Shown here: positions 9,075 through 17,500 of the stretch, one piece after another
Layout: every line of letters starts with the position of its first letter
Numbering within the stretch: the stretch's first letter is position 1
DNA from: Stramonita haemastoma
Taxonomy: Eukaryota; Mollusca; Gastropoda; Neogastropoda; Muricidae
Length of the DNA stretch: 17,500 bases
Assembly (NCBI GenBank): GCA_030674155.1
Contig: CM060320.1
Coordinates: forward strand, 13,046,400 to 13,063,899
Direction of reading: 5' to 3'
Translations under genes and position numbers: made by a program
Notes under the pieces: generated by a model
What the model saw: only the letters and a program-made list of their open reading frames with translations
The model's database searches: none
What the model was told of the DNA's origin: nothing

Positions 9075-9230
9075 TGTGGTTTCCCTGGTGACAGGTGCTA
9101 ACAGCAGGCAGGGATCAGCCCTCAAATAGCCATGAACTGGTTCTGCCCTTCACACACAGGGCTACAGCCAATTACACCACTGACATGTCCTGAATGGGAG
9201 GCCAGTGTGATCTATGCGTTTGGCTACCAG
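9075..9230 (+). repeat. Right arm of the 156-bp inverted repeat pair
   Basis: Reverse-complement partner of 7344-7499, with seven mismatches and no gaps. Landmarks are tttccctggtgacagg at the inner end and gtgtgatctatgcgtttgg at the outer end. The loop between the arms is 1,575 bases and contains microsatellites, an RF1 fragment and a palindrome, but no open frame resembling a transposase. The arms are far more alike than the RF1, RF2 or RF3 copies are to one another, so they are young, or have been homogenised by gene conversion. Confidence 0.9.
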
Positions 9231-9660
9231 CAGGAAAAAAAGGAGAGAGTTGCTTTTTTTTGGCCTGAAAATCCAATGACAACATCTTTAGTCCATTTGC
9301 GTGTGTGTGTTTGTGGTGTACAGATACTGCAGTTGATGGGAGTTTATCATCAGATACCTTCCTGCTTTTTCCTTTTTTTGTGGTCTTTTTCTGCCTTCAC
9401 TTTTTTACTCCCAATGCTCTTCACTCCTCTCCCATTTTCTTTCTTTTTTAGCCCATTTCTTCTCTTCTTATCTTTGTTTTTGTTCTTTGTTTTTGGGACG
9501 TTTTTGTGCTTCTTTCTATGTTTTGTATTCATGATTCTGTTTCTCTGTTGTATTTGTCTCTCTTTTTACCTTTCTGTTTCTATTTCTATACCTCACTGTT
9601 TCTATTTGTCTCTCCGTCTGTTTGTCTGTGTGTCATTCTGTCTGTATGTCTGTCTGTCGG
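9231..9660. other. T-rich sequence, no gene recognised
   Basis: Strongly T-rich with TTTC, TTTG and TGTC words, grading into the TC array. A long frame open from 9132 to 9809 crosses it, but it begins in the inverted repeat and ends in the microsatellite, so it is not a gene. Confidence 0.6.
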
Positions 9661-9747
<87 letters not shown>

Positions 9748-9758
9748 TCTCTCTCTCT

Positions 9759-9794
<36 letters not shown>
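9661..9794 (+). repeat. (TC)n microsatellite at the 5' side of RF1 copy b
   Basis: Near-pure CT dinucleotide, about 130 bases, with a few TTC, TCC and TAT slips. It ends directly at the 5' boundary of RF1 copy b. Confidence 0.97.
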
Positions 9795-11710
<1,916 letters not shown>

Positions 11711-11713
11711 TAT

Positions 11714-12013
11714 ATGCGAAAGCTCAGTGGTCAGAACACTCACTTTCCATAAGGAAATATTAAGCAGCATTGAGCGTGGTTACCGAGCGGATGTGTGACT
11801 GTTTACACGGCTTGGGTGAAGTACAGTCCCCCAGTTCACCCAGCTGTAAGGGGGCACCTGCCCTCTTTACGATCAGGAAAGGTAAAGCAGCGAGGGAGAG
11901 GAGATGGGCGCCGCCCTCAATATGCTGGCCCCTAGAGAAGCTGAGGTCTCTGACATCTCGCTCCCCTACGACTACACAGGTTATGGAACGCCTTTACTTT
12001 ACCTTTAACTTTT
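11714..12013 (+). repeat. RF2 tRNA-derived SINE, full-length copy e
   Basis: The 5' head holds an A-box-like aagctcagtgg (11720-11730) and a B-box-like gcattgagcgt (11767-11777) at tRNA-like spacing, as expected for an internal RNA polymerase III promoter. The body follows with agtcccccagttcaccc, gagggagaggagatgggc, ccctcaatatgctggcccct, gctgaggtctctga and ctcgctcccctacgac. The 3' end is a short CCTTTA-type repeat (cctttactttacctttaa). Copy h has the same structure end to end in reverse, which fixes the element at about 300 bases. Confidence 0.88.
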
Positions 12014-12320
12014 ATTTGTAAGATACAAACAAGTTTTAGTGAAAATGTCCGTTAACGTTTACTATTGATTGTTGAGCTAAATGTTTTACGTTTGATCTTT
12101 TAATAACTGCCGATGTCTTCCCATGTGACAATGTGATTGGAAAGGCAAGTTAAGATTAAACAGATCCAACGGAATATGTCATAGTCAATAAAATCAATCT
12201 TTGATGATGGCTTTGATGCCATGTACATTGTTAATATGCCACAGATAGCGTTATACATACAACTATCATAATACAAGGGTGTACATATAAAATTTGAAAT
12301 TAGAACCAGTGTAAACACGA
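12014..12320. other. Spacer between two RF2 copies, nothing recognised
   Basis: AT-rich sequence with no gene or repeat copy recognised. It separates two RF2 copies in the same orientation. Confidence 0.5.
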
Positions 12321-12321
12321 C

Positions 12322-12432
12322 GAAGAGGAGATGGGCACAGCCCTCAGTATGCCGGCCCCTAGACAAGATGAAGTCTGTTAACGCTCCTCCTACACCACAT
12401 ACGTTGTGGGACACCTTTACCTTTACCCTTTT
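12322..12432 (+). repeat. RF2 SINE, 5'-truncated copy f
   Basis: Only the 3' third of RF2 is present: gaggagatgggcacagccct, agtatgccggcccctagac, a diverged gaagtctgttaacgctcctc, and the tail cacctttacctttaccc. The tRNA-like head is missing, as expected from incomplete reverse transcription. Confidence 0.85.
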
Positions 12433-12594
12433 TTAATTTAATTCCAGTATGTTGATTGTGGCAGAGTCGACAATTTCACTTTACTTTTTGCTTTACTTCC
12501 AGATCAGAAAATCAAAACAAAGCAGTGAAACACTTATGAGCTAGTCCACACCCAGTGACCTTTCTTTACAAAAAACAACAACCGACGTTGAAAC

Positions 12595-12785
12595 TTAAAG
12601 ACCCTTACCACAGTGACTAGGACCCTAACAGTCACATCTCTTTCAAATGAGTGTCCATGGGAACCAGTAGCAGAGACACTTCAAACACACAGAGGAGACA
12701 GAACACACAGCGGGCTGTCAGTCTGTTTCTGAAGTAGACCCGAGGTCTGTTTGCTCTTTGGCCTGCAAGAGACTGATTGATTAGC
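12595..12785 (+). repeat. Dispersed repeat RF3, copy 2
   Basis: Same order of landmarks as copy 1 at 2206-2412: ttacca, gtgtccatggg, aaccagtagcag, gggctgtca, tttctgaagt, gaggtctgtttgctct, and gcctgcaagagactg. Like copy 1 it is on the plus strand. It ends just before a GA microsatellite, whereas copy 1 does not. The element class is unknown. Confidence 0.65.
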
Positions 12786-12799
12786 AGACGGCAGTGGAG

Positions 12800-13031
<232 letters not shown>

Positions 13032-13257
13032 ATTTTATTTGATTTATTCTTTTATATGAAGGATAATGGAATAAGCACTCTTGTGCTTTTTTACCTCCAG
13101 TCCCCGTGTGTATGCTGTTTTGTTAATGTCATCTGTTCCCACCGGCACACTATGGCCTACTCTTACGAAAGGCGGAAAAGAATTTAACGTGTGCGCAAGA
13201 TGTTCTGCGTGCGTTCGCACACGGGGCTCGATTTACAGTCTCATCCGAAAGACTTTT
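13032..13257 (-). repeat. RF1 retroposon, full-length reverse copy c
   Basis: Read on the plus strand it runs from a short tail remnant (gattttatttgatttattc) through ggataatggaataagcac, ccagtccccgtgtgtatgc, gttcccaccggcacac, aacgtgtgcgcaagatgttc and gcacacggggctcgatttac to gtctcatccgaaagacttt. This is the reverse complement of copy b from end to end. Its 5' boundary falls at the same base as in copies b and d. Confidence 0.9.
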
Positions 13258-13289
13258 GGGGAGAGTGGAGTCAGCACTGATGTTAACTC

Positions 13290-13522
13290 CAGGAGAAAGA
13301 GGGGAGAGAGAGGGGGGGGGGGGGGGGGGGGGGGGAAGAAGGGAGGGAGGAGTGGGGAAGGGTTGGGGGCACAGGAGGTGTTAAGTATGAAAGATGGGAG
13401 AGAGGGAGAGAGATGAGCAGGGAGAAGAGGGAGAGAGAGAGAGGAGAGGGGGAGGAGAGAGAGAGGGAGAGAGAGGATAGAGAGAGCGACAGAGAGAAGT
13501 GAGCAGAGAGAACAGACAGCGA

Positions 13523-13565
<43 letters not shown>

Positions 13566-13735
13566 TATTAAGACCGATAGAGAGACAGACAGACATTCAG
13601 ACAGGTAGACAAACATACAGTGGGACAGATAGAGGCAAAGACAGAGACATAGAGAGACAGCAAGACACAGAGAAACACAGGCAGATAGACAGACAGACAA
13701 ATAACAGACAGACAGACAGACAGGGCATACAAAGC
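13290..13735 (+). repeat. Purine-rich array with 24-G run and (CAGA)n
   Basis: GA-rich sequence contains an uninterrupted run of 24 G (13312-13335), then GGGA- and GAGGAG-rich sequence to about 13500. CAGA tetramers follow at about 13524-13565 and, less perfectly, from 13570 to 13722. The G run can form quadruplexes, and the region is purine-only over long spans. Confidence 0.95.
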
Positions 13736-14120
13736 TTGTTCTGTTCTTTTCCCTCTCTCTCTATCACGCTTACATTTCATTTAAGACACGGTACGTGACT
13801 TGTAAGCTGCGACAGGGACTTAAGGATGAAGAGGATGCCATGGCCATTGGATGGGTAACTGCTCGTCCCCCCACTTTCTGCCAGGAGAATTCCAGTGATT
13901 GGAAGAGAACCCTACCTCACCCATTCAATCAGCATCTGCCACATCAATGCACGTTTACTGAACGCTGAGAAAATGGGCAGTTTGAAAAGTGTCTGTAAAT
14001 GGGAAAAGCCAAATAGGCGTGCTTTGCCACGCTAAAAGTAGAATATTTATATGGACTACATGCAATTTAATACAGTTGTGTAAACATGAGAATTATGTAT
14101 GTATCCGGTTTAAAAAAAGA
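13736..14120. other. No gene recognised
   Basis: Unique-looking mixed sequence, moderately GC-rich from 13790 to 13990 and AT-rich afterwards. I found no open frame with splice framing and no match to the repeat families described here. Confidence 0.5.
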
Positions 14121-14320
14121 AAAGGTAAAGGTGTACTTCATAATACCCTATGTGGGTCGTAGGGGAGCGAGGCGTCAGAGACCCTCAGCCTTCTCTAGGG
14201 GGGCAGCATTACTGAGCAGTAGCGCCCAATCTTTCTCTCCCTCGCTGCTTAACCTTTCCTGAACCTAAAGAGGTCAAGGTAACCTATTTAACTAGCTGGG
14301 TGAACTGGGGGACTGTACCG
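14121..14320 (-). repeat. RF2 SINE, 5'-truncated reverse copy g
   Basis: On the plus strand it begins at the tail (aaaggtaaaggtgtacttc) and passes through ctatgtgggtcgtaggggag, gcgaggcgtcagagaccctc, ctctccctcgctgctt and ctgggtgaactgggggactg, ending near 14320. The tRNA-like head is absent. A few extra bases against copies e and h (for example doubled g or c) show scattered small insertions. A GT microsatellite starts about 17 bases beyond its 5' end. Confidence 0.87.
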
Positions 14321-14336
14321 TAGGTCAGTAGTTGTG

Positions 14337-14386
14337 TAGTGTGTGTGTGTGTGTGTGTGTGGTGTGGTGTGGTGTGTGTGTGTGTG

Positions 14387-14414
<28 letters not shown>
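14337..14414 (+). repeat. (GT)n microsatellite
   Basis: GT dinucleotides with three GGT slips (tggtgtggtgtggtgtg), 78 bases, followed by non-repetitive sequence. Confidence 0.97.
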
Positions 14415-14417
<3 letters not shown>

Positions 14418-14985
14418 GACATACAGAGATACAGACAGTAAAACAAACAGGCAGATGATCAGAGACAGAACACAGTGGAAAAAAGAGAGATACCCACATA
14501 GGCAGTTTTCTTTTCAATTTCTTTCCATCTATCTATCCAGAGTCAGCCTGTTTACCTTGTATTCAAGCCGCCAGACGTGTGCTAATATCTTCCTCAGGGG
14601 AGCCTCGGCCTGAACTCAGAGATGAGTATCGCTTGATTGCTGGTCCTCCCTGCAGCCACCAGAAGCTTTTACCGGATTGGAAAGTGAAACCAGCCTCCCA
14701 TCACTTGTCATTATTGTCATCAGAAGAGATTTTAAGCGATGGAAAAATGTAGCTAACCAATAAGGGAGCTGCCACTTCCTTAATCTGTGCTATTTCTAAA
14801 GGCAACACAGGAACAGAAGAAAAAAGAGAACGGTTAAAGTTGGAAGAAAAGATGGCGAGGGAATGGAAGGAGCGTGGTGCGCTAAATTGACAGCAGAACA
14901 TGATCAGGACATGCAGAGGGTCGTTACCTTAATGGCAGCGAGTAGTTTGCATTGCACGCACAATCAGGAGATTGACGTCCAGCCT
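14415..14985. other. No firm gene; one weak exon-like frame
   Basis: Mixed sequence. A plus-strand frame of 50 codons from 14600 to a TAG at 14750 is preceded by an acceptor-like ctaatatcttcctcag ending at 14597, which could be the start of a terminal exon. Its translation shows no recognisable domain, and frames of this length arise often by chance, so I do not call it a gene. Confidence 0.4.
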
Positions 14986-14989
14986 CCAG

Positions 14990-15060
14990 GATAATGCAGT
15001 GGTTAGCCTGTTGGATTTCTGGCTGCAAGGTTGCAGGTTTGAGTCTCATATCAGTCATAA
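14990..15060 (+). repeat. tRNA-derived SINE head, unrelated to RF2
   Basis: It contains taatgcagtggttagcc, with an A-box-like taatgcagtgg (14992-15002), and ggtttgagtct (15036-15046), a close match to the B box of tRNA genes, at about tRNA spacing. The arms do not form a proper cloverleaf and no 3' CCA-acceptor pairing is visible, so it is more likely a SINE head than a working tRNA gene. No other copy of its downstream sequence occurs in the window. Confidence 0.5.
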
Positions 15061-15149
15061 GGTGTTTATGTTTTTAACCATGGTCAACTTCTCTCCTGAC
15101 TGAGTTTGCTATGTGTATATTGGAAAGAGTATGGCCACACTGTTAATAT

Positions 15150-15154
15150 TGTAT

Positions 15155-15211
<57 letters not shown>

Positions 15212-15212
15212 A

Positions 15213-15247
<35 letters not shown>

Positions 15248-15275
15248 ATGTGTGTGTGTATGTGTGTGTGTTTTA
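15150..15275 (+). repeat. (AT)n array with regular TT interruptions, then (GT)n
   Basis: TA dinucleotides are broken by TT steps at about 15154, 15179, 15200 and 15219, that is every 19-25 bases. The AT array ends at about 15248 and a short GT tract follows to about 15271. It resembles the AT-then-TG order at 4457-4670. Confidence 0.95.
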
Positions 15276-15790
15276 GTTGCTTGCATTACTTTTGAACTGC
15301 TAAACTGTTTTGTGCTTAGTTTTTCCCTTATTGAAACTTGTCAACAGAAGAAATAAAAATGGCAGATGGAAGAACTGCAACACTAGCACTCCATACAGGA
15401 TGGCAAGAAGGCGTTTGACTCATTCACACGATCCTATTTACTCCTATGTGTCCGGTATGGTCATTTCACAGGCAGCAGACTGGCAGCATGTAGTCTTTGA
15501 TAAATACAAATCTCTCATTTGTGTTTTATAAGAAAAATGAGAAAGGCTACATACACACTGTTTAATTGCCCTAAGATAGAGGTACATCAGAGCATAAGAA
15601 AATGACATTTCCGGTTTCTTGGTGTTTGCTTGTTCATAGAGACACGGCACGGGAAAGAAAGAAAAAATAAGTGTGGAGAGATTCAAAGAGAGAATGTTTC
15701 TCCTTTCTGCTATTTGACATTCTGACAATGGTAGTAAGAATAAGATTAGTTCTTCCATTTTCTCTTTCTCTGAAATTCTGATCATCATAA
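15276..15790. other. AT-rich sequence, nothing recognised
   Basis: No gene, RNA or repeat copy is recognised in this AT-rich stretch. Confidence 0.55.
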
Positions 15791-15792
15791 TT

Positions 15793-16082
15793 GCACACAC
15801 ACAAACACACACGTACCGACACAAATACGCGCGCGTACACACACACATACATACACGCACATTATACACACACACGCACTCACACAAGCGCTTACGTACA
15901 CATATAATATACACATTATACACACTCACTCTCTCACCCAAGCACACATATTATGTATGTATGCATTCACTAACATACACACACACACAAACAAACACGC
16001 GCGCGAGCTCACAGCCGCACGCACGCGCACACACACACAATCGCACGCACGCACGCACACACACACACAGACGCACGCACGT

Positions 16083-16172
<90 letters not shown>
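15793..16172 (+). repeat. Long (CA)n array with CG-rich islands
   Basis: About 380 bases of CA with CG-rich words (atacgcgcgcgtacac; cacgcgcgcgagctc; repeated gcacgcacgc at about 16018-16080), ending in nearly pure CA from about 16087 to 16171. It has high alternating purine-pyrimidine content and Z-DNA potential. Open frames through it are repeat artefacts. Confidence 0.96.
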
Positions 16173-16174
<2 letters not shown>

Positions 16175-16477
16175 GACTTAAAACACATCACGTCACGTCA
16201 GCTTCCAAAACAAAAAAACAAAACTAGGATGCTAACAGCACACAGACTGCAGCAGGGGTCACAAGGTTCACAGACAGCGATTGTCTAAGCTGATAGCTTT
16301 CTTGGCCCAAGTTTCCAGACAACCACCGAGCCCATCTTACACCCCCCCCCCTCCTTCCGCCCCCCTCTCTACCCCCACCCCATCTTCTCAACATCTCCCT
16401 CTCCCTCTCTCTCTCCCCCATCTTCTCTCCAACACCAGGTAAATAGTGTACGTACTCAGTGAATCTTTGTAGCAAGT
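16173..16477. other. No gene; includes a C-rich tract
   Basis: The part at 16338-16432 is C-rich on the plus strand, with a run of ten C and several shorter C runs, then CT-rich sequence. The minus strand could form G-quadruplexes. The remainder shows nothing recognisable. Confidence 0.65.
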
Positions 16478-16588
16478 CCCTGTGGTTGTAGAGCCCAACA
16501 ACAGTCTGTTAATACCATCCAGAAAGTGTTATAAGTACAACAAACAAGAGATATAGGCTGAGTGCAAGCCAGTGCATAGTTCATGTTC

Positions 16589-16589
<1 letters not shown>
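16478..16589 (+). repeat. Left direct repeat flanking RF1 copy d
   Basis: It shares ctgtggttgtagagcc, acaacaaacaagaga, aggctgagtg and catgttct with 16883-16968, in the same order and orientation, with about 25-30 extra bases in the middle here. It ends exactly where the RF1 tail begins. Confidence 0.85.
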
Positions 16590-16623
<34 letters not shown>

Positions 16624-16880
16624 TTTGTTTTTTTTTGTCTGTTTATTTGTTTATTTATTTATTCTTTTATTTCGAGGATAATGGAATAATTACCCATGTG
16701 CTTTTTACATCCAGCCCCCGTGTGTATGCAGTCTTTTCCAAATTTTGTCATCCGTTTCCACCGGTACACAACTACTACAATACTTTTCCGAAAGCGGAAC
16801 AGGTTTTTAACGTGTGTGCAAGATGTTCTGCAAGCATTCGGACACGGGACCTTGGTTTATAGTCTGATCCGAAGGACTTT
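16590..16880 (-). repeat. RF1 retroposon, full-length reverse copy d, with (TTTA)n tail
   Basis: The body (about 16663-16880) holds the reverse complement of the RF1 landmarks: tcgaggataatggaata, cagcccccgtgtgtatgc, accggtacac, aacgtgtgtgcaagatgttc and gatccgaaggacttt. Its 3' tail, on the left, is TTTA tetramers (16590-16660, minus-strand TAAA) with a T run in the middle. It is more diverged from b and c than they are from each other by eye. Confidence 0.9.
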
Positions 16881-16882
16881 TC

Positions 16883-16968
16883 TCTGTGGTTGTAGAGCCT
16901 ATGACAATTTCAACAAACAAGAGACAAAGGCTGAGTGTACGTTAGTGGAGATTTGATAACTATGTTCT
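16883..16968 (+). repeat. Right direct repeat flanking RF1 copy d
   Basis: Counterpart of 16478-16589. It starts two to three bases after the 5' end of RF1 copy d, so the pair frames the element almost to the base. The length is far above the usual target-site duplication of LINE-driven insertions. Confidence 0.85.
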
Positions 16969-17082
16969 GCAACAATGGGCAAGCTGTTATGGGTTGTATT
17001 CTGTCTACTGTAGGTTCTGGGCATGATTGCAAATGTTCAGCGTCTTTCAGCGCGTTCTTCACTCTGCAGCTTCTATATATGT

Positions 17083-17384
17083 AAAAGATAAAAGTAAAGG
17101 TGTTTCATAGCCTATGTGGTCGTAGAGGAGCGAGGCATCAGAGACCTCAGCTTCTCCAGGGGCCAGCATATTGAGGGCAGTGCCCATCTCCTCTCCCTCA
17201 CTGCTTTATCTTCGTTGACCCTAAAGTGGCAGGTACCCATCCATTTACAGCTGGGTGAACTGGGGGACTGTACTGAAACCAAAGCGCGTAAAGGGTCACC
17301 CATCCAATTGATAACCGCGCTCGATGCTGCTTAACCTTAGCTTGGGGAAAGTGAGTGCTATGACCATTGAGCTATCCCGTCACT
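17083..17384 (-). repeat. RF2 tRNA-derived SINE, full-length reverse copy h
   Basis: On the minus strand the element starts near 17384. It has an A box tagctcaatgg (complement of 17364-17374), a B-box-like gcatcgagcgc (complement of 17317-17327), the body agtcccccagttcaccc, gagggagaggagatgggc and ccctcaatatgctggcccct, and a tail with cacctttacttttatc. It is the best-preserved copy of the tRNA-like head. It aligns end to end with copy e, differing by scattered substitutions and a few small indels. Confidence 0.9.
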
Positions 17385-17500
17385 GCTACATTATGTACTA
17401 TAAAGAAAAATACTTAATTTTCTTAAAACCAGTGGTTGTTTATAAAATTAATACGGTCATTCAATAGTGTGTGTCCACGTGCTCCCGCGCAGGCGCGGGC
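17385..17500. other. Window end with a GC-rich inverted repeat
   Basis: AT-rich sequence up to 17480, then cccgcgc (17484-17490) and gcgcggg (17493-17499), a perfect seven-base inverted repeat that continues to the window edge. What lies beyond is not visible. Confidence 0.6.

Noticed and set aside
7344..9230. Complete DNA transposon bounded by the inverted arms
   Set aside because: The 1,575-base interior has no transposase-like open frame, and I saw no clear target duplication outside the arms. Kept as an inverted repeat pair only.
13524..13722. CRISPR-like array (regular short repeats)
   Set aside because: The CAGA units are a continuous tetranucleotide microsatellite without distinct spacers, and the genome is clearly not prokaryotic.
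13835..13860. Short similarity of attggatgggtaact to the RF2 body
   Set aside because: Only about 12 bases match and no neighbouring RF2 landmarks are present, so it is likely chance.
14598..14752. Possible terminal exon with a branch-point-like ctaat and an acceptor
   Set aside because: Only 50 codons, no recognisable domain, no partner exon, and no polyadenylation signal placed convincingly downstream; easily chance.
14990..15060. Functional tRNA gene
   Set aside because: A- and B-box-like words are present, but the acceptor, anticodon and T stems do not pair into a cloverleaf; a SINE head is more likely.

Overview
This window looks like non-coding DNA from an animal nuclear genome. There is no dense array of bacterial-type genes, no operon structure and no convincing intact protein gene. 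What fills it is long simple-sequence repeats (TC/GA, CA/TG, AT, TATC, CAGA, TTTA; roughly a quarter of the bases by adding up the tract lengths) and several dispersed repeat families, at least one of them a tRNA-derived SINE. The style (very long TC and CA arrays, a SINE with a CCTTTA-type tail, and a second retroposon whose 3' end grows into microsatellites) is most like a mollusc, perhaps a gastropod. That assignment is an inference from repeat style and was not tested by a search.

Layout. 1-3.2 kb: TC array, AT-rich sequence, a possible decayed tRNA-like SINE head (1361-1430), a CA array, and the first copy of a dispersed repeat (RF3, 2206-2412). 3.2-5.5 kb: large GA array, TC array, AT/TG array, CAGA array, then the only stretch resembling a coding exon (4915-5080, good acceptor and GTAAGT donor), then a TC/TATC array. 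5.5-7.3 kb: two CA/CG arrays with Z-DNA character. 7.34-9.23 kb: a pair of 156-bp inverted arms at 95.5% identity enclosing TC arrays, a truncated RF1 retroposon, a perfect palindrome in CA/TG sequence and a purine-rich block. 9.66-10.14 kb: TC array, complete RF1 copy, AATC tail, TC array. 10.14-11.7 kb: nothing recognised. 11.7-12.4 kb: two copies of the tRNA-derived SINE RF2 on the plus strand. 12.6-13.7 kb: second RF3 copy, GA array, reverse RF1 copy, a 24-G run and CAGA arrays. 13.7-17.5 kb: two reverse RF2 copies (14121-14320, 17083-17384), GT, AT and CA arrays, another tRNA-like SINE head (14990-15060), and a reverse RF1 copy framed by about 85-110 bp direct repeats (16478-16968).

The long open frames in this window lie almost entirely inside microsatellites and encode Ser-Leu, Arg-Glu, Thr-His or Val-Cys dipeptide runs. 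They are artefacts of period-2 sequence, not genes. The most plausible biology is retroposon insertion followed by microsatellite growth from retroposon tails, in an intron or intergenic region. I found no evidence for a novel multi-gene system. The best leads are the RF1 family and its microsatellite-seeding tail, the long repeats flanking one RF1 copy, the well-preserved inverted pair, and the possible exon.
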